From NCBI GenBank assembly GCA_021399435.1, contig JAJTUP010000010.1, forward strand, positions 434,001-498,000: a DNA stretch of 64,000 bases, given 5' to 3'. The DNA comes from Diaporthe sp. PMI_573 (lineage: Eukaryota > Ascomycota > Sordariomycetes > Diaporthales > Diaporthaceae). The position numbers were made by a program, and so were the translations under genes. The notes beneath the pieces were generated by a model, which was given only the letters and a program-made list of their open reading frames with translations, was not told the DNA's origin and searched no databases. Shown in pieces: positions 56,135-64,000 of the stretch. Position 1 is the stretch's first letter. Each line of letters begins with the position of its first letter.

Positions 56135-56554
56135 ATGACCCGCCATGATGAGGATCAGGACACAAGCCACTGTAGTGACTGCGACGAGGTTAATCAGCGC
56201 GGTTGCACTGACTGCAAAGAAAGGAGGAAATTGCAAGATACAGCACGCGACGCTCTCGTTCCCCTTCGAGACATATCTTCTCCGACCTCTGGTGCAGAAC
56301 ACACAAGCCATCCTGGGTCAGATTGCATTCCCATTCAGGATTGGCTTTCTGAGATTGCGACACCTCCTCGTCTGCCACACCCACCTGACCACGGAAAGAA
56401 CAGCCATGATTTGTGGGCACTCTGTCAGGAACATCAAAAGAACGCTACAAATTCATATCTCAGCAACAAGATTGACAATGGTACAGAACCGGAGTTTCTA
56501 GATTGGAAACCTGGGTTAACCGCCGCCTTAATGATGGCAATGGCAAGGACTTAA
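56135..56554 (+). CDS. MTRH-type gene, copy 2, 139 aa
   Basis: Begins MTRHDEDQDTSHCSDCDEVN with several cysteines (CSDC, CTDC) and continues to TAA 56552. A frame shifted by one base also stays open from 56145 to 56501 and is equally protein-like (RIGFLRLRHLLVCHTHLTTE), so an intron or frameshift may swap them. The upstream 100 bp and first eleven codons are shared with 44179. Function unknown. Confidence 0.35.
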   Translation: MTRHDEDQDTSHCSDCDEVNQRGCTDCKERRKLQDTARDALVPLRDISSPTSGAEHTSHPGSDCIPIQDWLSEIATPPRLPHPPDHGKNSHDLWALCQEHQKNATNSYLSNKIDNGTEPEFLDWKPGLTAALMMAMART

Positions 56555-56631
56555 GCACATGGCCTGGGGGACAGTCTATCTGATGGTTAGCATAATTATC
56601 AAGGCATCGAAAAAAAAAAGAACGCCTACGC

Positions 56632-57027
56632 TTAAAACATGCGGTCTTTCGGCAGAAAAAGAGGCTTCGATATAGTTGCATTGTTGTCGTGTGGTCCATC
56701 GTAGATAGGGAACTTGTAAGGAAAGAAGGACCCGCTGATCTGGAACCAAGCATTGTCTCCGCTAAGATCGACTCGGTAAATACCGACTTCATCCCATGAC
56801 GAAAAGCATATAAGTTGGGCAGTTATGCCATCATCTGTGTCTTCGTTGTTAGACAGCAGATGTATGTAAGTCTGGTCAGTGAAGTTTGGTGGGCAGAATG
56901 AGATTCGAATTAAGGAAGTAAAGTTTCCGAAATTGATGGTTTGCTTGTCTCGTGGCAGAGTTCGTGGGTCTTCGAGTTCAGTATGCCATCCGACCTCGAC
57001 ATCTTTTAGGTCGGATCTCTTATTCAA
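56632..57027 (-). CDS. coding-like ORF of about 130 codons, unknown
   Basis: Reads GWHTELEDPRTLPRDKQTIN, SLIRISFCPPNFTDQTYIHL, CFSSWDEVGIYRVDLSGDNA and FPIYDGPHDNN, ending at TAG/TAA 56632. There is no ATG in frame near its 5' end; the first possible starts are TTG, so an upstream exon is likely, with an acceptor near 57015. It may be a secreted or lectin-like beta-rich protein, but no family is recognised. It points away from the exchanger gene, separated by about 100 bp. Confidence 0.4.
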   Translation of the reverse strand: MNKRSDLKDVEVGWHTELEDPRTLPRDKQTINFGNFTSLIRISFCPPNFTDQTYIHLLSNNEDTDDGITAQLICFSSWDEVGIYRVDLSGDNAWFQISGSFFPYKFPIYDGPHDNNATISKPLFLPKDRMF

Positions 57028-57084
57028 TTAGCTTACGTGCCCCTTTCCTTCCCTTAGCGTATGCACGGTTGCCTTGTCTTCCCA

Positions 57085-57132
57085 GCTGCCGTCATATATA
57101 AACCCTTTCCTCTTTTCTAACCACTTACAACC
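57085..57132 (+). promoter_or_regulatory. promoter of the Ca2+/H+ exchanger pseudogene
   Basis: TATATATAAACCC near 57094-57106, a CT-rich TTTCCTCTTTTCTAACC, and TTACAACCATGG at the start codon 57133. A classical ascomycete pol II promoter end. Confidence 0.55.
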
Positions 57133-58505
57133 ATGGAATACCAACACCATTCTAGACTTTCCCCGCCAGCTCTGAGCACCCTCAACGCCCAACTTCCCGC
57201 ATTCATCATCACTACTCTACACTCCTGGTCCACGCTTTGGAGCTCTACTTAGGCCGGAAACACCACGCTCTCAGCCGTGGCTTTGCAAAAAATATCATTG
57301 AAGAATGTGGCCCAGTTCTAGAATCGACAGGATCGCCCAAGGCAGCTCAGCCGCCAATGATGGTCAGAGTTACGCGGACAAAAACAGGCCATTGGTTGGC
57401 GTCCCCAAGGGCGATGGCTTGTCCCAGAATAGTTGCGGTTTCTGGGGTCAGGTGTTCCTTGGGAAACACACGCCCGAGTTGGAAAGCCCGAACCCCTTTA
57501 TAAAGTGGCCGGTGCACGTTTGGAACGTGCTCAAGATCACGTTGCTCAGTAGTAAGTGGCTCTTATCTGAGGAGTTCGGCTCCGAATGGGACAATCGCCT
57601 CTGGTTCTCTCCTTGCCAAGGCGTGTTCTTATTCTCAATGCAGACTATATCAATATCCTCTTGCTCTTTGGCCCACTTGATATTATTACCGGCATATACG
57701 AGTAGAACTCTACCCTTGTCTTTACCCTTAACTTCCTGGCAATAGTACCTCTAGCCACTACCCTGTCTTTTGCTACTAAAGAAACCTCGTTTAAACTAGG
57801 CGAGACTCTCGGCAGCCTACTAAATGCCATATTTGGCAATACCGTTAAGCTTATCGTAAGTACTATATTATAGTAATGCAAGTATATCTATATAAACTAA
57901 TAGGTTTTTAGGTAAGTATTATTATTCTATAGAATAACTAGATTAAGGTAGTTAAATCCTTTATACTTAGTTTTATCTTATTAAACTTGCTTTTAGTTAT
58001 AGGTATATGCTTCTTTCTTGGCGGAATTTTTAACGGGCAAGATATGCGTGATAATAACAAAAAGCAGGTATTTGCTTTTAGCACGGCCTAGACTGCCTGT
58101 TCTCTAATAACTCTATCCTTAGCATCGCTACTAATCTCTGCCACTTTATTTATAATCCTTGGAAGTAAGAAGGGGCAAGTTGCTATATATAAGAGCGTCC
58201 TGATACTATCCTATAGGATGGCCATTATCTTATTGCTACTCTATTGCCTCTATCTGTTCTTCTAGTTAAGGATGTATAAGAACCTGTTTAACCCCGAAGT
58301 ACTAGATAACTTAGAGGACAAGGAAGAGGAGGAAGAAGAGGGCGAGGCATCTATGAGCGCTTGGTCTGTAGCAGCAATCCTTATTCTTACGACAGTTGTG
58401 ATTTTATTTTGCGCAGACTACCTCGTCAATACTATTAATCCTATTGTCGAGATAAGCGCAGTTAGTAAGGACTTTATTAGTCTCATCCTGATCTCAATTG
58501 TTGGC
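57133..58505 (+). pseudogene. Ca2+/H+ antiporter (CAX, Vcx1-like), half RIP-mutated and truncated
   Basis: The N-terminal part starts MEYQHHSRLSPPALSTLNAQ but is frame-broken by 57250. From 57470 PNPFIKWPVHVWNVLKITLL leads to an intron (GTAAGTGG..TCTCAATGCAG, about 57551-57644) and then YINILLLFGPLDIITGIYE, a TAG stop (TGG expected), [15 protein letters not shown] and [20 protein letters not shown], the conserved first half of CAX transporters. A 58.2-58.5 kb part has an acidic EEEEEEGEAS loop and DYLVNTINPIVE, ending at ISIVG, where the second Na_Ca_ex half should begin. Stops and AT content rise from about 57.66 kb. It would have moved Ca2+ into the vacuole; it is dead here. Confidence 0.75.
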
Positions 58506-58714
58506 TAAAAGAATTAGCTAAAAGTTTTCTTTTTTACATTTAATGTTACTAATACTATATTATATTGAAATATATTTTAATTCCTATTAATAAAATATAA
58601 GTTTTATAGTTTCTCTAACTATATAAAGTTTACATAGTTAGAGAAATTATAAAACTTTATTTTCCTATTAACGTTAGTATAAAAATATATTATTAAAAAT
58701 AGTCTTTATCTTTA
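58506..58714. other. AT-rich RIP-decayed spacer
   Basis: Extremely AT-rich. An inverted repeat TAACTATATAAAGTTTA / TAGAGAAATTATAAAAC-type pairing is suggested around 58600-58660, but low complexity makes it uninformative. It ends with the TA target dinucleotide of the next element (58713-58714). Confidence 0.4.
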
Positions 58715-61039
58715 ACGTGGTTTACCAGTTAGTGGGTTATATTAGTTAGTGGGACACTTTTGCTAACTTAACCAACTTTTGCCAACCCCAACACCTACCA
58801 GGTGCCAAAGGGTTAGTTAAAATTGGCACCAATTAGTACCAACTGCTTTAAATTCCTTATTTTTAATTGATTTGGTTAATTTAGAGGTATGGTGGTGTTG
58901 CAGTACTAGTCTGAAAGTTTAAAGTTTTGGTGGGCGGCTTTGTTTTTAGTGTAGATTGCGTCTCCATTTTTCGCGTTAATCTTGCATTACTCTACCTACT
59001 TAAATATCTAACATGCTAGAAATTAATAACTACTATACCAATCTACCCAAAAGAACAGAAAGTCTAACTAGTACTTTAGGTAATTAAGAACTCTAAAAAA
59101 AATCAAAAGAAACCCTTAAGTATACGCTAGGCTGTACATATCTTCAACGTCTCTAGAAGTACGCTCTTTAGGAGGATGAATAACTAATACAACTGTGATA
59201 AATTACGCATTAACTACTATAAACTTAACCAAATCAAAGAATAAACGCTTGTCTGATATATTATTGAGCAAGATATACAAGGATTTTTAATACGACTTTC
59301 TGGTATAGAAGATATGGCTAACCTCTTGCTGGTATTGCGTGATAGCAAGCTGGTTGGCAAGAACTAGGCATAATGCTTTATGGATGTACAACCAAGCTTG
59401 AAAATAAGATTTTCTCGGCCTTATGACTATTAGAGGGCCCTCTGTGAAGATCTAGAGGTTATTGGGAACTGGTTTCGGCTGCTCTGTAATATGATGGCTA
59501 AGTATGGGATTATAGATGACGACTTGTATAACTTTGATGAGATAGGCTTTATGATAGGCGTAATAATTGCAGTAATGGTTATTATATGTGCTGATAGATA
59601 GGGAAAGGCTAAATCTATATAGCCTGGAAACCGGGAATGGGCAATAGCTATTGAGTATATTAATGTAAAGGGTTGGTGTATCCTGCCGTTTGTAATTGTC
59701 TAAGGCGCCTACTACCTTGCCAACTGGACTATAGAGTCTGGCTTTCTACTAAGCTGGATTATTAAGCCTACTCTCAATGGGTGGATAGATAATGAGACTG
59801 GTCTAGAATGGATTCAGTACTTTAATAAGTATATAATTAAGCGGACGAAGGGTAAGTACCGGATGCTTGTCCTGGATGGATACGAGAGCTATGTATTAGC
59901 GGAATTCAAGTAGTATTGTAATAACAATAATATTATTCCTATTAGTATGCTCCTGCACTCATCTTATCTGCTTTAGCCATTAGATGTTGCATTATTTTTG
60001 CTATTAAAGTGTGTATATGGTGATAAGATTAATCTCTTCATCTAGGCGTCTATTAACTACATTACTAAGTCTGAGTTCTTTATTGCGTTTAAGGCAGCCT
60101 ACGATAAGGTCTTTACAGAAGAAAACATGAAATCTGGGTTTAGAGGGGCTGGTATTTCTCCATGGGACCTAGATTTTGTAATTTCCAAACTAGATGTCTA
60201 CCTACAAACTCCAGTGCAATTCCTCCCTGTGTTACTAATAAAATGGGAATCATAAACACCATCTAACGCTAACCAGACTATCTAGTAGTTAAGTTTTATT
60301 AAGGGCAGGATATCTATACACTAGGGCAGCTTTTCTATACTAATTATCTAGGCAGTTGAGAAGTTTATAAAGGGCGTATAAACGATGGTGCATTAGATTA
60401 CTCTTTTAAATGATCGGGTCTGTACCTTTAAGAAGGCTAATATTAGGCTTGCTAAGCGCTGGAGGGCCAAAAGAAGTCGGGTCTAGCTTGGAGAGGCATT
60501 TAGTATTGAGGATTCCTAGGTGATAATTGAAGAAAAACAAAAGGGGAAGCAGCTAGCTAGTAAAATGGCTGGTGATGGTAAGGAGGTGGTTTGTGGCGGA
60601 CTGTCTAAATGACGATGTGGTAACTGTGGCGAGACTGGGCATAATGTAAGAACTTGTGAGAAAGATGTAGAAGAGTCTAGTTATTTAGATTCCGAGTAAA
60701 TAATAGCATATTTTTAAGCGGTCCGCGGCGGACTGCCCAAATAGTTGGTTTGGCTGGTGTAGATTAAGGTTGATCCTGTATGGCTGAAATGCTTTATTTT
60801 GGTGGGGAAGCTGATTTTTCTACTAAAAGTTGTCTACTTTAGACTAGCACTGTAGCAGTACTAACCTCTCTAAATTGACCGAATTAATTGGAAATAAGGA
60901 ATTTGAAGCAGTTGGCACTAATTGGTGCTAATTTTAACTGACCCTTTGGTACTTGGTGGGTGCTGGGGTTGGCAAAAGTTGGTTAAGTTAGCAAAAGTGT
61001 CCCACTGACTGGTATGACCTACTGACTGGTGAACCACGT
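58715..61039 (+). mobile_element. Fot1-like (Tc1/mariner-pogo) DNA transposon, 2325 bp, RIP-mutated
   Basis: Flanked by TA (58713-58714 and 61040-61041). The two ends are long inverted repeats, roughly 150-200 bp, starting ACGTGGTTTACCAGTTAGT on the left and, on the complement, ACGTGGTTCACCAGTCAGT on the right, and both containing GGGACACTTTTGCTAACTTA. The interior codes for a pogo-type transposase on the plus strand. Confidence 0.9.
59030..60699 (+). pseudogene. Fot1-like transposase with C-terminal CCHC zinc knuckle, RIP-inactivated
   Basis: N-terminal helix-turn-helix (AVHIFNVSRSTLFRRM, with stops nearby), CENP-B-like part (GFLIRLSGIEDMANLLL), then the DDE domain: DLYNFDEIGFMIGV, GWCILPFVIV, MLVLDGYESYV and the third part near LLHSSYLL.PLDVALF. 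The C-terminus has CGNCGETGHNVRTC (about 60620-60660), a CCHC knuckle, and ends at TAA 60697. Stops are TAA/TAG with one TGA. The exact start is uncertain. It is the same family as the unmutated fragment at 54556-55125, which helps to read the original residues. Confidence 0.8.
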
Positions 61040-61041
61040 TA

Positions 61042-61408
61042 TTTATTCTATATTTATTATATTTAAAAATAATTCTTTTATAATTAACTAAATATAGTTA
61101 TTTATTATTACTATAAAAGCTTAATATTACTATTGTTATAAAATGCTAGTAATTTACTAGTAATTCTTAATAAATTTTAATATTAAAATTTAAAAATTCT
61201 TTTTAAAATAGTAGAGTAAATTTAGACTTCTTTAAATATTTTTATGTTAAAATATAATCAAAACGCTTTATTAAGAGCCTAGGGCTAGGGTTTTTGGAAT
61301 AAGTTTTAGCTTAGAAAGGTGGATTGAAAAGTGGGTGTTTTATAGTGTGTCTGTACCGAAATCGGGGGGCCAAACCGAGGGAGGGGCCGAGATCTGGTGC
61401 AGCCACGT
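61042..61408. mobile_element. right end of a further pogo-like element
   Basis: AT-rich DNA up to about 61330 changes to GC-rich and ends GGGGCCGAGATCTGG..CCACGT at 61408, followed by TA. This resembles the right end of the element at 61732-63582 (GGGCCGAGATCCGG..GCACGT, then TA). The left end was not found. The target appears to be the same host gene that continues at 61411. Confidence 0.4.
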
Positions 61409-61410
61409 TA

Positions 61411-61633
61411 TTTTGCATATAATGCATTATACACGCGATTCCTCATGGAATCAGAATGGCAATCGTTCAGCATGGGATTCCGGCCTCTACGAGTAACAAA
61501 TCCCCAAGGGGAGCAGTGGTCGACCTTCCGACTTCAGTTGCCATATAAGGTACAGCATCCTACTGTTAGTTCTCAGTATTTTTCTTCATTGGATTACTTC
61601 CAATGCCGTCTTTACATTCATAAGCACGGGAGG
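61411..61633 (+). CDS. host gene exon, left part (interrupted gene, unknown)
   Basis: Open frame after the TA at 61409: YFAYNALYTRFLMESEWQSF, PLRVTNPQGEQWSTFRLQLP, and SLDYFQCRLYIHKHGR up to a good donor site AG|GTAAGT at 61634. The gene is severed on the left by the preceding transposon end and its intron contains the next transposon. No domain recognised. Confidence 0.4.
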
Positions 61634-61731
61634 TAAGTCAGGTTCTTTCAACTCTTGCAATGGTGTCTCACCGGGTTTATGCTTTTGTTTGCATACATTG
61701 AGATGTACTCTATCGGCCTGGTTACGTTTTA

Positions 61732-63582
61732 ACGTGCCCGGCCCGGATCTCGGCCCACCCCCGTTCTCGGCCGCCCTCCGTCACCCACGCCGCCTTCGCC
61801 GTGACGCCGACGCCACCGCCACCACGATAGTTGACCCCGTTTCTGATGGTGTTTCTGACTCTTCTGACCCGTCGCTATCTTCTGGTACCACGCCGGCTTC
61901 TATTTGGGTCCTCCGAATAGCCTCAATGTCGGCGAAAAGCTCATTTGGGTCAAGTTGAACCTTCTTCCTTCGGACCGCCCTGCTGACTTCAATTTAGCGT
62001 TCTAGCTCCTGGGCTTTTTGTGAGGACATCGTTAGACTAACGTCTTTCTGGTCCCAGCTCTTGAGAATTTTCCTGAAGAGGAGTCGTTGTGTGGGGCTCA
62101 GTTGCTTCCGACGGGCATACCGGGCCACCATGCCACGTAGCTCTTGAGACTGCTTAGGGGTTGCAAAAAAGGTTCCTCGTGGTAGACAAAAGCACTTATC
62201 GGTGCAAAAATGGCTACTGAAGCCATCGCTAGCAGCTAATTCCAGCGTTTTTGCTTCCTTTATGCGGTTATCTTTGATAAAGTGGCTTCCAAGTACCCTA
62301 TGCTTAGACAACGGCCAAAGACCCGTCGCTTGCCAGCCAGAACGGATATTTGACTCCGTAAGTGCCTCTATTCGGGCCTTGTAATAGCAATAAAGGAAAC
62401 GTTTCTTTGCCACGACTGACGATGAATCGTGCCCTCCTTGTTGGCCGAGATACTTCTTGAAGGCAGTCTTTAGAGGGCCGAAGACCGCTACATCTAGCGG
62501 TTGAAGCATATGTGAGGTATGGGCTGGCAAAAAAACGATATACACCTTATTCGAGAAGCATTCCTACATGAAATCCACCGTTGTGTGTGTGTGGTGCCCA
62601 TCGATCACGAGAAGGCGCCATTCAGAAGGGTCTTCTGGCGCCGTTAGCGGAAGGAAGACCCTCCGAAGCCAGTGGATGGCGATAGGTTCCTCCATCCACC
62701 CCTTTTTCGTCGCCGTGAACTGCTAGCCGTCGTGATCTTCAAGGGCGATAGGAAACCACTGCTGTTGAATACTTAGTCCCTTGAAAATAATCAGAGGAAT
62801 CAGGGACTTGCCCGTGGCAGAGATACACTCGAGGAAGGAGGTCCACGCTCTCGAATTAAAGTCCTTCTGAAGAAGCTCGCTGCTGTCAGAATAGCTGATA
62901 GTCAGGGCCTTCTCTGACTTGCCCTCTATAAGCCTACCCTCGTCGGCGTTCCATCGGTTAGCCGGCTTAATCGCCTTCACGATAGGTAGCCCCATGAAGT
63001 CGAACCACGACCCGACGTTCTGTTTGGTGGCTGCCCTAAGCCGCTTTGCTTTAACGCGCTGATACTTACGGCTTCGGAGGATAGGGTGACGAAGGAGGAA
63101 GGCCCTTAGCTACTTTTTTCCGAGAGGATCAACCTCCTTCCCCGAGGAGCCCAGACAGGCCACCAGGGCCCTTGTTTCCCAGCGAGTCAGGGCATGGCCA
63201 AGGCTACTTTGGTTAACCAAAAACATCACCAATTAGTCCTCCTGATGGTCAGAAAGAACTCTCAGAGGGTTAGCAGCAACGTGATGGCTTTGTCAGCCGG
63301 CAAGACGACTTTGAAGTGTTGAGCGTGGAATATGCCAGGTCCTGGAAGCCTCCCTAACGGGCATGCCATCCCTGACCACCACGATGGCGTCATGCATCTC
63401 AAGTTCACCATAGGGCTTCATGATAATAAGGATAATGCCTGGAAGAAGTTTGGTGATCAGAAAAAAAGTCCTCGTGGAGAAAACGTTGAGTTTATGTAGG
63501 GTGTGTACAGACGCGTGCACGCGTGAACGCGGGTGTGGGCCGGCCGAGAACGGGGGTGGGCCGAGATCCGGGCCGGGCACGT
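61732..63582 (-). mobile_element. pogo-like DNA transposon, 1851 bp, GC-rich and nearly intact
   Basis: Flanked by TA (61730-61731 and 63583-63584). Both ends carry the same inverted repeat of about 42 bp beginning ACGTGCCCGGCCCGGATCTC and continuing through CCACCCCCGTTCTCGG. It codes for a transposase on the minus strand. GC content is far above that of the 58.7-61.0 kb element, so it is a recent arrival. Confidence 0.9.
61994..63421 (-). pseudogene. pogo-like DDE transposase, 476 codons, five in-frame stops
   Basis: ATG at 63421 (MKPYGELEMHDAIVVVRDGM) opens a frame that stays in register to TAG at 61994, interrupted only by TGA 63293, TAA 63233, TAG 63110, TAG 62723 and TAG 62546. N-terminal psq/HTH (PVREASRTWHIPRSTLQSRL), middle NADEGRLIEGKSEKALTISY, catalytic LLVIDGHHTHTTVDF and FLPAHTSHMLQPLDVAVFG, then FKKYLGQQGGHDSS. 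All stops are single transitions from CAG, CAA, CGA or TGG, so a light dose of RIP is the simplest cause. Without readthrough it is inactive; TIRs are intact, so it could be moved by a related transposase. Confidence 0.8.
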
Positions 63583-63612
63583 TATGATGACAAATGTGCG
63601 ATAAAAAGTAGC

Positions 63613-63940
63613 TGAAAGACGCACAGGATACTATTCACGACTGGATGAAAATCAGACGGATTCTGATCAAATTATACTTAGGCTGCGACTGGGGATCGCC
63701 AGTCCTGAATACTGGCAGTGCGAAGCACAGCATCTTTTCGGAGCGCTCTGGCGACGACTACTTGTCGAGCACGGTGTGACTGAAATGTCCACTGCAAGTT
63801 CCTGGCGGAAAGTCACGCAGGCATTGGAATACCTGTTGGGGAATTATGGCCTCTCTTCGAAAAAAGTGAGGGAGTGTCGATTCTCTATCGAAAGTGAAAG
63901 CTACTGGAAGCCTGAGGCGGAACTCCTCAGGCGCAAATAA
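63613..63940 (+). CDS. host gene exon, right part (unknown)
   Basis: Open from about 63613: RLDENQTDSDQIILRLRLGI, ASPEYWQCEAQHLFGALWRR, SSWRKVTQALEYLLGNYGLS and ESYWKPEAELLRRK, stop TAA 63938-63940. It probably belongs to the same gene as 61411-61633, with the transposon lying in the intron between them. I could not find an acceptor that keeps the frame, so the join is unproven. No domain recognised. Confidence 0.4.
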
Positions 63941-64000
63941 GGGATAAGTACCGGCTCAAACGGACACGATTGCTGCCAGCCGACAGGGTATCAGCACGGA

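Overview
The window looks like genomic DNA of a filamentous ascomycete (Pezizomycotina). It holds short introns with GT..AG ends, CT-rich leaders before start codons, fungal-only domains (fungal transcription-factor middle region, Clr5, HET-like, DUF7924-like), Fot1/pogo and Ty1/copia and Ty3/gypsy elements. It also shows massive C-to-T/G-to-A decay in repeats (TAA/TAG stops where CAA, CAG or TGG are expected), which is the mark of repeat-induced point mutation (RIP). The genus cannot be fixed from the sequence.

Layout. (1) 1-34.6 kb is an AT-rich nested transposon block. A copia copy (+, 598-3816) abuts the 3' LTR of a second copia copy (-, 3817-10183). A very long gypsy element 'B' (-, LTRs 10184-10511 and 30198-30525) is split by a second, chromodomain gypsy element 'A' (+, 18816-26659) with a perfect 5-bp target duplication (ataat). 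Further copia 3' ends lie at 30.5-33.5 kb. Three short GC-rich insertions (7596-7924, 14336-14727, 33588-33936) sit un-mutated inside mutated hosts. (2) 34.6-57.6 kb has balanced base composition but is mostly a graveyard of truncated, frameshifted or duplicated gene pieces. The better gene models are a small secreted cysteine-rich protein (35902-36144), a truncated transcription-factor middle domain (38741-39464), a three-exon Clr5-TPR gene (48701-50722) and a Cdc24-like PB1 fragment (52595-53411). (3) 57.1-58.5 kb is a vacuolar Ca2+/H+ exchanger pseudogene whose downstream part is RIP-mutated and cut off. (4) 58.7-61.0 kb is a complete RIP-mutated Fot1-like DNA transposon. (5) 61.4-64 kb is a host gene interrupted by a GC-rich pogo-like transposon whose single reading frame carries only five stops.

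The most unusual signal is that the three LTR retrotransposon families here seem to carry extra genes between pol and the 3' LTR. In A and in the copia family the extra gene runs antisense, starting beside the 3' LTR and reading inward, behind a TATA-like box about 135-165 bp before the ATG and a CT-rich leader. In B there is a divergent pair: a sense-strand frame of about 630 codons that runs up to the 3' LTR, and an antisense 303-codon gene with a DUF3716-like cysteine pattern. This is inferred from reading through RIP stops and needs comparison with undecayed copies.
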